64,000 nt of DNA, from the NCBI GenBank assembly GCA_905250025.1, contig CAJNOJ010000013.1, positions 806,001 to 870,000 on the forward strand. Direction: 5' to 3'. Position 1 is the first letter of the stretch. Every line of letters starts with the position of its first letter. Made by a program: the position numbers and the translations under genes. The DNA comes from Adineta ricciae. Its lineage: Eukaryota > Rotifera > Eurotatoria > Adinetida > Adinetidae. The notes below the pieces were generated by a model. That model ran no database searches and was not told where the DNA came from. It was given only the letters and a program-made list of their open reading frames with translations. This document shows positions 36,146 to 48,937 of the stretch, in pieces.

Positions 36146-36998
36146 CATTTTTATTTAGTTATATGTATATGAGAAAAAATAAACTAAAAAATATAATTGA
36201 TTAATTATATCTTATGATACAATCTCAATAGTTTTCATCATATCGTTGCGTGATCTTGTTTCCTCTCTTGTTTTTCTTTTCGTCTAACAACCTATTTGAT
36301 TAACTATTTAACTACCTGAATCACTCGGAGTTCCCATTCTTGAAGTAGAAGAAAAGGACTAATATTTATACAACTTACTAGTTATTATATGCTCGTTCAA
36401 TGATTGCCTTCTATATCCAAATTTCCATGGCCTTTCGCCATCATCTTTCTTTTTTTCTTCTTGTCTATTAGTTTTTTTTTTTGGTTACGCTCTCATTGAA
36501 CTTAGAGAGAAAGAAAGATGTGATGATAATGATAAAAAGAAAGAATGACGTATAGATAATAAAACGAAACAGCCATACAAGCGAAAGGTAAAAAAAAGTA
36601 GTAAGTTGTCCGATTGAATCAAACAACTAATGTAAATAGTTCTGTATATGTGTATATATGCATTAAGACGGTCACCGGTTTCGCTCGAATGATTCGGAGT
36701 GCAGTAACTATATGTACAGAAAAAAAAATACGATGATAAAGACTCTTCGTCTCTTTTTTTTTTTATTCTTGCCAGTACAGGCATAGGCAATAAACCGCTT
36801 TCTCGTCACAACATATAATGATCAGATATGTAAATGAATACATTCAAGTTGATATTTTGAGGGAGAAAAAAATGACAGTCGGACGTATATCAGTGAAGGA
36901 AATCAATTTTCGTGTTTTATTGGGCAAATATAATTCGAAAGAGTGTAAGAGATACATCAAATCACGATTAAAATAAGGAAAACTGTGCACGAAAGTGT
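36146..36998. other. Intergenic between two minus-strand genes
   Basis: This stretch is AT-rich with several T/A homopolymer runs. It should contain the 3' region of the repeat-NYN gene and the promoter of the EF-hand-tailed gene. No coding feature is supported. Confidence 0.45.
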
Positions 36999-38951
36999 TT
37001 ATAAATCGATGTTGGCAATGCGATGAACAAGTTCATCGAAATTGTAACGAATTTTCACTGTTGTCGGTGATGATTCGGTTGTCATCATGCCTGTTATTTC
37101 TTCATAATTTATTAAATCAGGTGTTAAAACCATAACACAATGAGCAAACCAATTATATGGTTTAACAAGTAAACATCCTTCACGTTGTAGCTATAATTAA
37201 AGATTAAAAGAGAATTCGATCAATTTGTCTGCTCATTGAACATGAAAAGAAAAGAATACTTACGAGAGCAGCTAGAGCTCGATCGGATGTTACCATGATT
37301 GTACGTTTGTTTTTCTCGCGATTTTCAGGTCGACGAGCAATTTCGACTAGCATATCATCGGTGGTGCGATATCTCGGTTGCGCACTGGATACTTTCACTG
37401 TTCCGACTTGATCTAACTGATGTGTAGAATCAAAAACTAAATCAATATTCGGTATGTGCATTTGTTCATTCCAGGCAGCTGCAATTTCAGCCATGGCACG
37501 TTCGGTTCGTCGGCCGGCTCGATTCAAGCATAAACGACGAAGAGAGTTAACCACGAACATCATGTTATTTCCATCCAAATAGACATGTTCAATGTTGCGT
37601 GGCCAACTTTCTCGATTATTGATTTCAATGTAAGCACTTTGAACTTCTGCTAGGACAGTTCGTTTCTAAATTAACAAGAGCGTGTTTCTTTTATCTACGA
37701 TCGAAAAAAATTCTTACGTGTGTTCGTTCTTTTCGTTCGCGACTACGTTTATCGCGTTCTTCGGTCATTCGAGCTTGCATCAATTCGATTGATCCACCAC
37801 ATTCGTGGAAAATAGCTAATAATTTTCGTGGATTACCATGTAGACCGGCTGCACGAAGATTTTTGACTGTACCAAGATCTTCATCACTGATGTCATGGTG
37901 TTTTCTCCACTGTGAGCGTGTATGATGACCTTCTTCTTGTTCTCCTGCTGCTGCTGCTGCTGTTGTTGTTGTTATCATAGGTGAATGACTTCGATGTTTA
38001 CGCCGATATTCCTTTCGTTTGGAATGTTTTTCTTGTCGTTCGGCGATCAGCTGCTTGACGAGATCTGTTTGTCCATTCGATCGTTCTAATAAACGTGCCA
38101 GAACCTTGTCATTCTTGACTTGAACACCGTCGGCTTTCAGCTGAGCAATTTGCACAGCATATTTCTCATCGAGTCCAGCAAATTTCTCCTTTCGTACTGC
38201 ACGACGTGTCATAATTTCCATTACCTAATATCGTCATATCTCTCATTATCGTTATTACTCATTTATTTGTTATTGAACTTACCTTGTTGACATCACCTTG
38301 TTGTTTTTCCAATAATCGAAGCGTCCAGGGTTGATCAACATTGATTCCAGCAGACGATAATTCTGCCAATTGCTTCGCATATTTTGTTTTTAATTCTTCG
38401 CGATGTTGATGACGAGATACGCAACCGTGTTCACCTTCACGATGATGTCGTGCTTCAACTTTTTGTGCAAATTTTCGAACTTGATCAACATCACCACCAT
38501 AACGTTCCATGGTTTTTAATAGACGACCACGTTTCATCGATTGAATTGATGGACATTCTTGTTGTAATGCTGTTAAATTCGGACCAAAACGTGTTTCAAG
38601 TGAATCAAACTTGTTCATACGCGATTCTCGTTTAGCGAGACGTGCAGCAACCTGTCGAAAAAATGTACATATTTATACAATCTATATCCATGCAAACAAA
38701 ATGATGCTGAAAGAAATGTTTTGAATTTCAATTTTTACGCTATGATATATGACTATATCAAGCAACCTCTCTTCACCCGCGTGAGAGGAATTAGCGGGCT
38801 ATGTGTATATAAGAAATTTGATGTTTACCTGTTCGATATTTCCATTGTGTCGTCGGCAAAGACATGCCAATTTACTTTCATCGACCTGTGGAAAGCGTTC
38901 TTTAAGAACTCGCAATTGTTCGTCGATCGTTTGTTGTTGGTTTGTAGCCAT
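36999..38951 (-). CDS. Tandem UBA/CUE-like repeats fused to NYN (PIN-like) nuclease domain
   Basis: 530 aa from five exons (38829-38951, 38283-38651, 37718-38224, 37264-37665, 36999-37190), all joined in phase 0. Residues 1-333 hold five similar helical modules with the pattern L..G....LL...GD...V...A..R and basic linkers, for example RRHNGNIEQVAARLAKR, MERYGGDVDQVRKFAQK, LEKQQGDVNKVMEIMTRR, LERSNGQTDLVKQLIAER and HECGGSIELMQARMTEER. Residues about 358-500 form a NYN/PIN-like domain: VYLDGNN (D364), DLVFDS (D412), RTTDD (D436/D437) and MVTSDRA (D461) place four acidic positions as in metal-dependent RNases. The enzyme class is inferred from this pattern; the repeats look like UBA/CUE ubiquitin-binding folds but could be another three-helix module. 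A TATA box lies about 55 bp upstream. Confidence 0.7.
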
Positions 38952-39704
38952 TGTTGATTCGTATGAAGAGTAATATGAAATGAAAATCCACGGAGAAAAG
39001 CATGCCCTTATATAGGGGATGAATGAGTAATATTCGAGTTTGCGCAATTCAGGTGCAACAGTATTACTAATTTTACCTGAACCAATGAAAACTGTTTTGA
39101 CGACGTGGCAAAACAAATATCGATAACACAGAATTTTCTTGAAGAAATTTCATGAGTAATTCAACTGAAAGAACTTTCTAGTCGAGAAAATAATTGACGC
39201 ATTCAGAATTTATTGCTTAATATTTCATTTTAATGACACGCCTGTTTTGCTACGCTCATATTTGGACGGCATGCTAATAACTGTAATTATCATTAAGATG
39301 CCTAGAAAATAGTCTAATTGAATATCGTTAGTAATGAATATCGAAATCTGACTTAGCAAAAACAATGTATTTTCTGGTGATCAGTAGAGACATCCGTCGG
39401 CGACAGATGTCGCCTTCGCTGCCATATGAGTACAAATCTCTTAGAAAAAGGACTTTTGATACAATTCACCGAACAAATTGACGGTGGTTTCCCGAATTGA
39501 GAACAAATTTTCGTATGAAAGAAAATTTTTTGTCATTGAATATCAATGAGTGAAAAGTGAAGGTTTTCTTATCAGTTTGAAAAATTTGATCAAGTGTCAA
39601 AAGGGAGGTCACTCATTGTTTGAATATGTCCATTTGAATGGCCGCCATTGTTTTGTTAATTTCTCCGGATATGTCGAACGCACACTTAATCAATCTGTTT
39701 AACA
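38952..39704. other. Divergent promoter region between repeat-NYN gene and RIF1
   Basis: The two genes are transcribed away from each other across 753 bp. Apart from the TATA box at 39005-39018 nothing specific is recognised. Confidence 0.45.
39005..39018 (-). promoter_or_regulatory. TATA box of the repeat-NYN gene
   Basis: The minus strand reads CCCCTATATAAGGG, ending 54 bp before the start codon at 38951. The spacing fits a core promoter with a leader of roughly 25-30 nt. Confidence 0.6.
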
Positions 39705-42700
39705 ATGTCGTCATCGCCGATGACACCAACGTTTCGAAAGACACGTTCGTCGAATTTCGTTTCCAATTCCATCGACGGTCGAAATGTCTATGAAGATTTT
39801 CATCGAACTATCCGTTCGACAAGTGAATTCACTCAGGTTTATCAACAATATTCTCAATCTCAAACACATCGATCGACATTGATTTCGGCACTTCTGAAAG
39901 TCTTAGCGTCAGAGAATGTCGATACAGAAATACAAACATTCATTGTTGATTGTCTGATTACTCATTCGGATAATTTATCTGATACACAATTCAAACAAGA
40001 GATTTTACCGTTCATGAAACAAGTTCTATCCAAAACCGATGAAGAATCTACGAATTTATCCTTATCCATCTTACGATTCTTGCGTGTACTAGTCGAATAT
40101 CGGCCGAATATCTTAATGTTAACATTGGCCGAATGGCTTTCGTGTTTATTGAACTTCCTGGTGACACATTTCTCTGCAACATTTTCCACGGTCTATGCTG
40201 ATCTAGCGAATGATTTATTTTCAAAAATTATCAAACAATTCACGCCATTGTCCAAGGAAATCGTTGATATTCTCGGTCGATCATCGTTGATAATCTCCAC
40301 TGAATTTCTAGATCATTTGAGAGCATGTATCAAGAACACGGATGATATTCGATTAGCTTTGTTCATGATTCATTTATGGCAATCATTAGCATGTCTTCTG
40401 AGCCGTTTATTAATACGTGGTCATCCGAAAGGAAATGAAATACTTGCGATCATGGAAGACGGTAAGTTGATTTCTTGAATTCTCATGTTAATAAAACACA
40501 ATGCCTGTTCTTTCTTAGCTTTTATCGTTTCGAACTACTCAATACGCAGTGCAGCATTTACAGCTTGGTCTGAATTCATGTCACATGTGCATCATTCTGA
40601 AGACATTGATAATCCACATTTAAATCAACGTTTGTTGAAACTGTTCCTAGCACCATTTCTACCTGATTACACCTCAAAGAGTAAATCAGCATCGATATCG
40701 AAATGTCAAGCGTGGATTGCGCTGATTTCAATTTATCCGAAGAATCTCAACGAAATTATCCTACCATTTCTTTCGTTTGCATTCGGAAATCACTTGACAT
40801 TAAAAACACTTTCAACAACAACAGCCTGGTGGTCCGAATGTCGGCAAATCGGTGCGCAATTCCTGCACGATCTTCTAACCAACAATGTTCATGGCGAATA
40901 TTTGATAAAACTCGCCGGAGACGAAATTTTGAATTATCTGTTTGACTCCATTGTCGATCAATTACTGGAAAACTCGATCAATTCCAATGAAACACAAGAT
41001 CAAACGATATGGCTTATAAGTTGGAATGCGTATTTGAATCATTTGATTCAAATCTTCAAAACAAACGATTCAATCAACGAAAAGCAACGTGTAGCGATCA
41101 ATACATGTTTATTAACACGCATCGAACAAATGTGGATCGATTCAAGAATTGAAACGCGATATCTTCTGAAACTGTTCGAAAGCTTTGAGCACAGTGGATT
41201 TCCTTTAGCAATCGAAACCGTTCTACGCGATTCTAGTACACGAACAAAAACCTTATCAGCTGCACAAATTCATCCCGCGTCAGGAAATTATCGATCACAA
41301 GACAAATCTCTCGTCTACCGAACTACCTTATCGGATCAATATCTTCACATGATGTTAGAACATGCTATCCGACTGAATGACGAAGATCAAGCACACGAGG
41401 AAATTTATCTTCATGTTATTTCATATTTGATCGATACATTATCAAAAACATCGGATGAAAATTTTTGTTATCAAACGAGCTCTCTTCTACTGAAATGTTC
41501 AGTGGAACTCTATCATCAACCACTGATGATTCCGTCGTTGTTCTGGCACATTTGGTTTCGATGTTCAACACATCTAATCAATATTCTCAATCGTTCATCG
41601 ACATTCGAATTGAACAACAAAGTCGACAATCAAAAACAAGATACGTCTATCGAATTATTACTTCGTCCATTCGCTTTCAATGATATTCATCGTCTGGATT
41701 ATTCCTATACACTATTGTGGACACAATTATTCAAAGCATTATGCCGTTTAGCATTGATTAATAATGATCCTCTGAAACAACATTTAATTCATCTACTTGT
41801 TGAGTTAGTTCGAAATGAACCGGCGTTTGAACAAGCAATCAATGATCAGCATAATCAACGTTTATTCGGCTTTATTTTGATTATCATGAAAATCCTATTG
41901 AAAACATTCTCAGATATTGACTTATCGAATCTATCTGATCGATCGACGAATAATTTTGTACATCTGTTATCGAACACTCAAAAACGTTCGTCACCATCGT
42001 CAATCATTCTCTGTTTTACACAACTGTCAACTATAACTAATCATATTCTCCAACGTTTATTATCGAGCAATGAAAACAGTACCCAGTACATGCTCGTTTG
42101 TTGCTGTTTACTTAAATCCAATAAAGTCTCGTCCGGTGACCAGACTAAACTATTCGTTTTTACATACATTCGAGATCTTATCGTCGATCTGTTCAGTTTA
42201 TGTAAAATATATTCACATTTGGACATTGTTCTGAGAAATTTAACACAACTAGTGCCATTTCTTTACTTATATGAACAAGCGATTAATGGAAATGTACCAT
42301 TAGGCTCATCACCAGTTTCAATTCACAAACAACAAACAGATAATGTGATTTTGAATAAGGTCCTATCGATTATATCATTAGTATTCGAGCCGCCGAATGG
42401 TTCGTCGTTATTGCAACTTGTCTATCCAATATTGATTCTTGCTTTTCAACATAATAAAACAATCATGAGAAACAAAGCTCGAAAATGCTGGAACGAAACA
42501 TTTGGACGAATGACATTGATTGTTTATCCAAATGAACTTCGGTAAGTTCAAATCCATCTCTCTTTAAATCCACTTATATTTTCTATTTTAGACTGTGCCT
42601 TCGTGATCTGAAAGATAAAGAACACTTACTATTACCCTGCTTTCTTGCTGATCATGATAATAGCAATACTGCTGGTAGTGGTGCACCGCCAAGTAGTACA

Positions 42701-44949
42701 GATGAAAGTCAGCTGTCACAACAGGTTGACATTGCTACCCCACTAATTGTTCCATCGACAGTGTCTAAACCACATTCATCACCGGCACGTTTCGTTACAC
42801 CAACTGCATCTTCGGCTCGTTCGACAACTACAACTGATAAAAACGAGCCAGTCTTTGTTCCAATTATGAGCAACATCAATTATAACAATCAGTTGGATGT
42901 ACCAGTGGTGATTAGTAAACGTCCATCATCGACCAGTGCTTGTTTAACGGAAAAGCAAAAGGAAAAACTACGTGCTCGTCACAATATTCCATTACTTTGT
43001 GATGATAGTAGCAACACCCAATCGAATTCGTGCACGATCGACACGCCAACAATTGAAAATATGATGCGTCATCATCAACTTCGACAGATTAATTGCGAGT
43101 ACAAACAATCACCAACATTGCCTCTGTTCAAACAAACGTTTTCGGGTTCGACACAACAAACCAACACGATTGCAATTTCTTCATCATCGGAAACAGATGA
43201 AAATACACCGAAACAAACGGAAAACACAAATGAAGATAGCTCTGATGAATCTGCGATCGCAAAAAAACTTCGTCGTTCTTGTCGGTCATCAATATCAGTA
43301 AAAAAAAGTTTGATAAATAGTGCTCGAAAGAAGGAAGCCAGTGTCATAACAACGATATCGAATTCAGATACATTAGTTGACACACCTAAGTCCAATTCGA
43401 TTAAAGGTATTTTGAAACGGCTTTCGCCGACAAAACCTCGATCTGATCATACGAAACGTGTGGTGTTTCACGATCAAGTCAGAGTTCTCGTGTTTGCTTC
43501 ACCGTCACGTCGTGATCTTAATGTTCAACAGAGGAAGAAAAGTCCATGTAGTGATCGACTGAAATCACCGACTCGAATTATACCAAAAGAAAATCTACCA
43601 CTGAGAAAACAACCAACATCCGCTAGACGTTTAAGCGCAATGAATCCAATAGAGCAGATTTCTATACCGTCGCCTGCCTCTACAACGAAAACCCGTTCAT
43701 CAAAATTATTTCATCCAAATGATGCACTAGCTGATTGGACGCAAACCCAAGAGATATGTCAAGTAAGATTAAAGGGATATATGTTAAAATGATTGTTGTT
43801 GCTATTGTCACGGTATTGTCTATTCAACAGTGGAGTGGAGCTTGTTGGGTCCGGTTGACATGTTTTGATTCCTGACTAGATGACCTGCACTCCTCAGTTG
43901 ATATAGCTATTGTGTTGTATTGACTCGTTGCCTCAGTACAATATCTCTAAGTCATTTTGGATATCTCGATTAACGACTAGAGGTTTTGCACTGTTGAAAT
44001 TAGTTTATTGTTCGTCGTTGTTAATTCAAAGTACTTGGGTAGATAAAGCATCTACAGAGACATATATCTGCTTCTAACAAACGAATTTACTTCTAGATTT
44101 CATCAAACACTGAAACAATCGATTACATTTTCCCATCGTTGATCGATTGTAATAAATCAATTGATAGCCTCACTGATCTCTTATCTGAGAATGAATGGTA
44201 TGCACTAAAAAGCTTCTTGTCGAAAGAAATATACTCTACATTTGTAGTGCGAATGATATTCTCAACCATTTTCAATCCATTAACATCGGTACCGTCGGTG
44301 ATCTTGCACGTTTATCATTGAATCAAATTGAAATGGAGCCGATTTTATCATCAAAGTTAGTTAACTTGCGAAGAGCACTTGCGTTTTATCAAGAACGTCT
44401 TATCGCTTCGTCATCGACAAATACGATTGATTGTTCTCTTACCGTTCGTACGACAATGACATCAGACGAATCTATGAGTATGTAGATTTTCGACCCTATG
44501 CAATAAAATAGTATTTCGATGTTATTTCAGTTATTGACGATAGCAATCAAACAACAAACTTGTCTTCAATGCCAATAGGAATGGCTACAAATCCTTCGAA
44601 TAAACTATACGATGTTGAAACATTGATTAATAGTCTTGATTGTGAACAATTAGATTTAAACGATGAAATACCACTCTCAACTCATCAGATCACATCGATG
44701 AACGACGAACGATTTTCTTCTCCAAGCAACCGTCGTTCATCACCTATGGATGAATCCACTCCTACAAAGCAAACTCTAGTAACTGTAACACTCGGTGATC
44801 GCTTACAAAATGCTGCAGATCTTTGTAAGACAATGGGAAGTCTTCCATTCAATGATGATTATATTGAACTTGTTCGTCAATTAATTACGAACTGTTCGCT
44901 AACACATCTTGAACAACTTCACTTAAAAAGTTTATTTTTCAATCCTTAA
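39705..44949 (+). CDS. RIF1: RIF1 homologue, with a frameshift in the C-terminal domain
   Basis: Five exons: 39705-40461, 40519-42541, 42592-43762, 44097-44477 and 44531-44949. The first two encode a long helical HEAT-like array as in RIF1 (KCQAWIALISIYP, SNYSIRSAAFTAWSEFMSH). Exon 3 is disordered and has the paired PP1-docking sites GILK (about residue 1199) and RVVF (about 1215), a RIF1 hallmark. Exons 4-5 encode the C-terminal domain: PSLIDCNKSID, then TVGDLARLSLNQIEMEPI and KLVNLRRALAFYQERL. Between these two blocks the frame breaks at an A-run near 44207-44212; one extra A would join them, and the exon lengths then sum to 1584 codons. RIF1 recruits PP1 to control replication timing and also acts in break repair. 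Apart from the frameshift the gene looks intact. Confidence 0.85.
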
Positions 44950-46465
44950 TTTGCTTTATTATTTTCTTGTGTGTTCTTGCTCAGATATGATGTCAGATAC
45001 TATTCAATATTTTTGTTCATGTTTATTTTTGTCATGCTCAGATACAAATATATTTCTTTGAAGTGCTCTGTATCAAAGAAATATTAGTCCAGCAAACTCC
45101 ATCTTTTGGAATTCATGTACATAACATTCAAATAAATGGAATTGCGTACATCAAACAAACGTAATTATGTCTGAATAGAACGTCATTCATTTGTCTTGAT
45201 CATCGAAAGTCTTCAAGCTGAATCATCTGTCACAAAACAAAAAGAAAAGATTTGTCAAGCTAATAGTATTTATGGAGTATATCTATTTGTGATCTTTGTA
45301 CTTCAGTATAAAAATACTCCTTCAATTATATGTATGTCGAATTAATGTATCTGACGTATATTCGATAGCAGATAGAAGTCATAAATAATAGAGGCAAACT
45401 AACTTGATGAAATAAACATATGTTTTCTAATTAATATAGAAGATAAATTGTATTACAAATAACAGATGTACGAATATTGCAAGACATGTAAAAGATACTG
45501 CAAAACATCAGATTAAAAATGCTAATTGTGTGTCATCGCCTACTCGAAAAACTTCCTACTCATAGTTGTGTATATAAATATTAACAACAATTCTTCCATT
45601 CAAGTATTCTTTTCCCATTCATTCGAAACTATTATCAATAATCGATTTATTCGACTTCTTCTTTCGGTAGGTGGATTCTCTTTATATACGTGCGGGTTCA
45701 TTATCACCCTATAGTGAGTACAATTGACCCTCACACAATTGTGTTGCACATTTTTGTTCTATTCTCCTTCTCCTTTTACATTTACATCTATGTATATTGC
45801 AGCACTATGAGGTCAACTCGTTTCTTTGTATATATTTGTATACGTAGAGTGATGAAACTACTGACCAAAAAGGGCATCTCTCGTAATAAACCAAGCTTAC
45901 TCTCTTTCGATAAATTATGTAATCGTTCTCTTTTTTCCCCTCTCTCTCCTTCTTCTTGTACATGCTCGACTCATATGATAGATAGTGTTATGTAAGATTG
46001 AACAGAGCAAAGCAGGAAAGAAAAATGCGAACGAACACAGAGATTACGGCGGAAGGACCTTTTTTCTCTTTCTCTTTTCTTTTACAGCACATACGCAACA
46101 TATTCTTCTTTGTACGATCACGCAATACATAGAAAGAAAGAAAAAAAAATGAGAGAAAGAATGTGACTTGAATTGCTTTACATCACGCGTTCAAGACTGT
46201 TATTCGATCGTTATTACGAAAAAAAAACTTGAGACATAGCTACAGAGTTGGTACCATGTAGTCGGTTTGAATTCTTTCGACTGAAAAAAGAAAAACTGCT
46301 GTCCTGTTAAGGTCGATCGTAGAAGAACAAAATACAATGGAAACAATGGATTCACAAGGTAAAATTCTTGAAGTTAATTACAAATAATTATCTCATATTG
46401 TTGTTGTTGTCTTTTTGGAGATATTCTCAATTTCTCGATTTTATATTTAGTTGGCAAGAAATTCA
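44950..46465. other. Intergenic, no gene recognised
   Basis: AATAAA at 45131-45136 is a possible RIF1 poly(A) signal. A short exon-like stretch near 46337-46358 followed by GTAAAA could be the leader exon of the secreted protein that starts at 46466, spliced at the TTTAG before 46451. The remainder is AT-rich with no supported feature. Confidence 0.4.
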
Positions 46466-46813
46466 ATGGCAACTCAATGGTATATCTATCTGCTGGTCAT
46501 AACAATAGCTTTGAATTGTATCAATGTCATTGGAAAACCAGCCGTACTGACATGTGACACATACGCAACGTCAGCAACATGTAGTCAATCAGTGTCATCG
46601 TCGGAAAGTGTATCGAATTGTGATACATGTTGCAATGCGCTGATTGAGCGTATGTTCGATTGTCCACCATGCCGTTATTTTCTTCTCTACCATCGTCTGC
46701 AAGGATCAAGCTGTTTCTGTACAGTTTGTTTTAAACAACAACGTCATCGACGTCGTCACCCACACTCTCAACAAGCAAATGAAGTCGAGTCATTTTCTCG
46801 TTTTGATTTTTAA
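46466..46813 (+). CDS. Small secreted cysteine-rich protein
   Basis: 115 aa. It starts MATQWYIYLLVITIALNC, a clear signal peptide ending near INVIG, and continues with ten cysteines, including NCDTCCNAL and a CPPC and CFC group within 50 residues. The last part is rich in His, Arg and Gln (QQRHRRRHPHSQQ). The start was chosen at 46466 because it begins the signal peptide; an upstream exon appears to be non-coding. I do not recognise the family. It may be a secreted peptide or a short extracellular domain; there is no evidence for any specific activity. Confidence 0.5.
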   Translation: MATQWYIYLLVITIALNCINVIGKPAVLTCDTYATSATCSQSVSSSESVSNCDTCCNALIERMFDCPPCRYFLLYHRLQGSSCFCTVCFKQQRHRRRHPHSQQANEVESFSRFDF

Positions 46814-47160
46814 TTTTCTTTCTTTCTTTTTTTTCTTCTCATTATCCTCTTACAAAGTTTCGTTTGTTTTTGTCTCCTGTTTACTCTTGGTTTCATTTTA
46901 TTCTTATTGGCGAGGCATATGTAACAGTGATGTGTAAAAAGAAACAACATACTATTGTAGATAGTAGTCTTATTAAACGAATTATCTTATCTGATTCATG
47001 TCATTATTCAATGCACATAATTGAAACTAATCAGTTCTCAAGATGATTGATGAAATGGATCTACGGAGATATTTTCTACATATAAGCATATCTCAAGTTA
47101 AAAGGTTTGTAACAGATAGGGTCATATGACATTATTAGATTGTAAGAAATATTGAAAAAG
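46814..47160. other. Tail-to-tail gap
   Basis: T-rich sequence between the stops of the secreted protein gene and the GH1 gene. Nothing further is seen. Confidence 0.4.
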
Positions 47161-48670
47161 CTATAAGATCTTCTTCTGATATTTTGCTCGATGCTTTTGA
47201 ATGACTTGTTGAAAATACTTTGCACCATCACGTAACGTTCGTTCTTGTGTTTGTAAATCTACATCATACAAGCCAAATTTCATATCGTAACCCTATAGAT
47301 AAAGATAAAAAAAACCTAGATTGATCATCAAATACTATCCTTACTTCAGCCCATTCGAAATTGTCAGTTAAACTCCAATAGAAATAACCTCGGACATCAC
47401 AGCCAGCTTCATTGATTGCGCGACTCAGTGCATAAAGGTATCGTCTTAAAAACAAGTGACGCCGATCATCATATCGATCAGCAATTCCATTTTCTGTAAT
47501 ATAAATCGGTACACGTGGTAATTCATCCTTCAAACGGACACACGCACGATATAATCCTTCAGGATACAATGGATATGCCATATCAGTCATTAGAGATGGT
47601 CCACTATCATCTTGACGATGTACAATTTCAAATGATGATGGTTTGAATGGATTAAATCGAACGAGGAAGTGTGAATAGTAATTCAATCCAATGAAATCAT
47701 TCGTGTGTGGTGCACGTGGATTTGTAAATGTTCGTGGAGTTGAACCAGGCATTTTCCATTTAAAAGAACCCGTACGAAAGAAATCCAGTATACAACCATT
47801 CATCGCATAATCTAATAAACGGCTTATATATACATCTAATGGATTCAATGGATGATAGGGATCGAATTGAAAGATATCTTTAACAATGCCAATCGAGTGT
47901 TGATCAGGTTGTCGAGCTATCGCTTTGATTCCATCATAGATATCGACATGAGCTTGAAGAAGATTTTGTAATACAAGTGAGGCTTCATTTGGTTGTGATT
48001 TGCGACCGGGTGGAAATATTCCAGTAAAATATCCGCCACTAACATATACCTCGGGTTCGTTGATTGTACACCATAGATGACATTCATCCTGAAATTCTTT
48101 GAACATATCAATAGAAAAGCGAATAAATGCAGACAAATTGGTTGAGTTTAAGAACGAGGAGCGCTCTTCAAACCACAATGGATGAACAAAATGATGAAAT
48201 GTTACCATCGGTACGATGGATTGTCGATGTAATTCTTTTAAAACATCATGGTAATGGGCGAGAACATCTTGATCATACTGTCCTTCAACCGGTTCGATTT
48301 TATCCCAAGCTAATGAAAATCGATATGCATTACAGCCAAGTGTAGACATCAGTTCAATATCTTCTTTGTATCGATGATAGTGATCTACAGCGATTCCACA
48401 TTGTTGGCCATGTTTAATATGTTGGGGTTCCCATTCTGACCAATTTGACTTTGTTGGTGCTTTATCGCCTGGTCCTTCACATTGATATGCAGCCGATGCC
48501 GTGCCCCAAAGAAAACTTTGTGGAAAAGATACATCGTCTGTATCGATGGAAATTCGTTTTTCTTCGTTTCCATTGTCCCAACACCAATAAAGTGATGCAT
48601 AGATACGAGTTAAATACCATTTTATCGCAATAAGTGCAACGCTCAGCAAAATTATCACGAAAGCAAACAT
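47161..48670 (-). CDS. Glycoside hydrolase family 1 enzyme with N-terminal membrane anchor
   Basis: 485 aa from exons 47345-48670 and 47161-47292, joined across a 52 nt intron. Residues 1-20 are a hydrophobic signal anchor. The catalytic barrel begins FPQSFLWGTASAAYQCEG. The acid/base glutamate is E205 in CTINEPEV, and the nucleophile is E393 in YITENGI. GLNYYSHF and YWSLTDNFEWAEGY complete the family signatures. Both catalytic residues are present, so the enzyme should be an active retaining beta-glycosidase, such as a beta-glucosidase or a lactase/klotho-like enzyme; the exact sugar cannot be told. It probably faces the lumen or cell exterior. It is head to head with EEA1, with 267 bp between the starts. 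Confidence 0.88.
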
Positions 48671-48937
48671 TTTTGCGTCGTTTTTTTTAACAAAAATTTA
48701 TCAGGCAAAACATATACTTGTATTAGTTGTTTAGGTGAAATTGATAAGACTATATTTTCTTTCGTCTTCGATTACTAGCGCCATCATTGCATTCTCCTTC
48801 ATGAACTGGTTGCTTCGTTGGCAAATAGGTGTATCATTCCTTCTAGGAGTAGACGTATGTGTGGTGTGATGACTGAAATCAATCAATAACGCAAAGGTTT
48901 TTGCTGTGTTAGTATTCCATTGAAATATCCTTCCATT

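Noticed and set aside
37924-37975. CTG/GTT trinucleotide run as a possible expanded microsatellite
   Set aside because: It codes for Thr and Ala runs in a linker of the repeat-NYN gene and is short.
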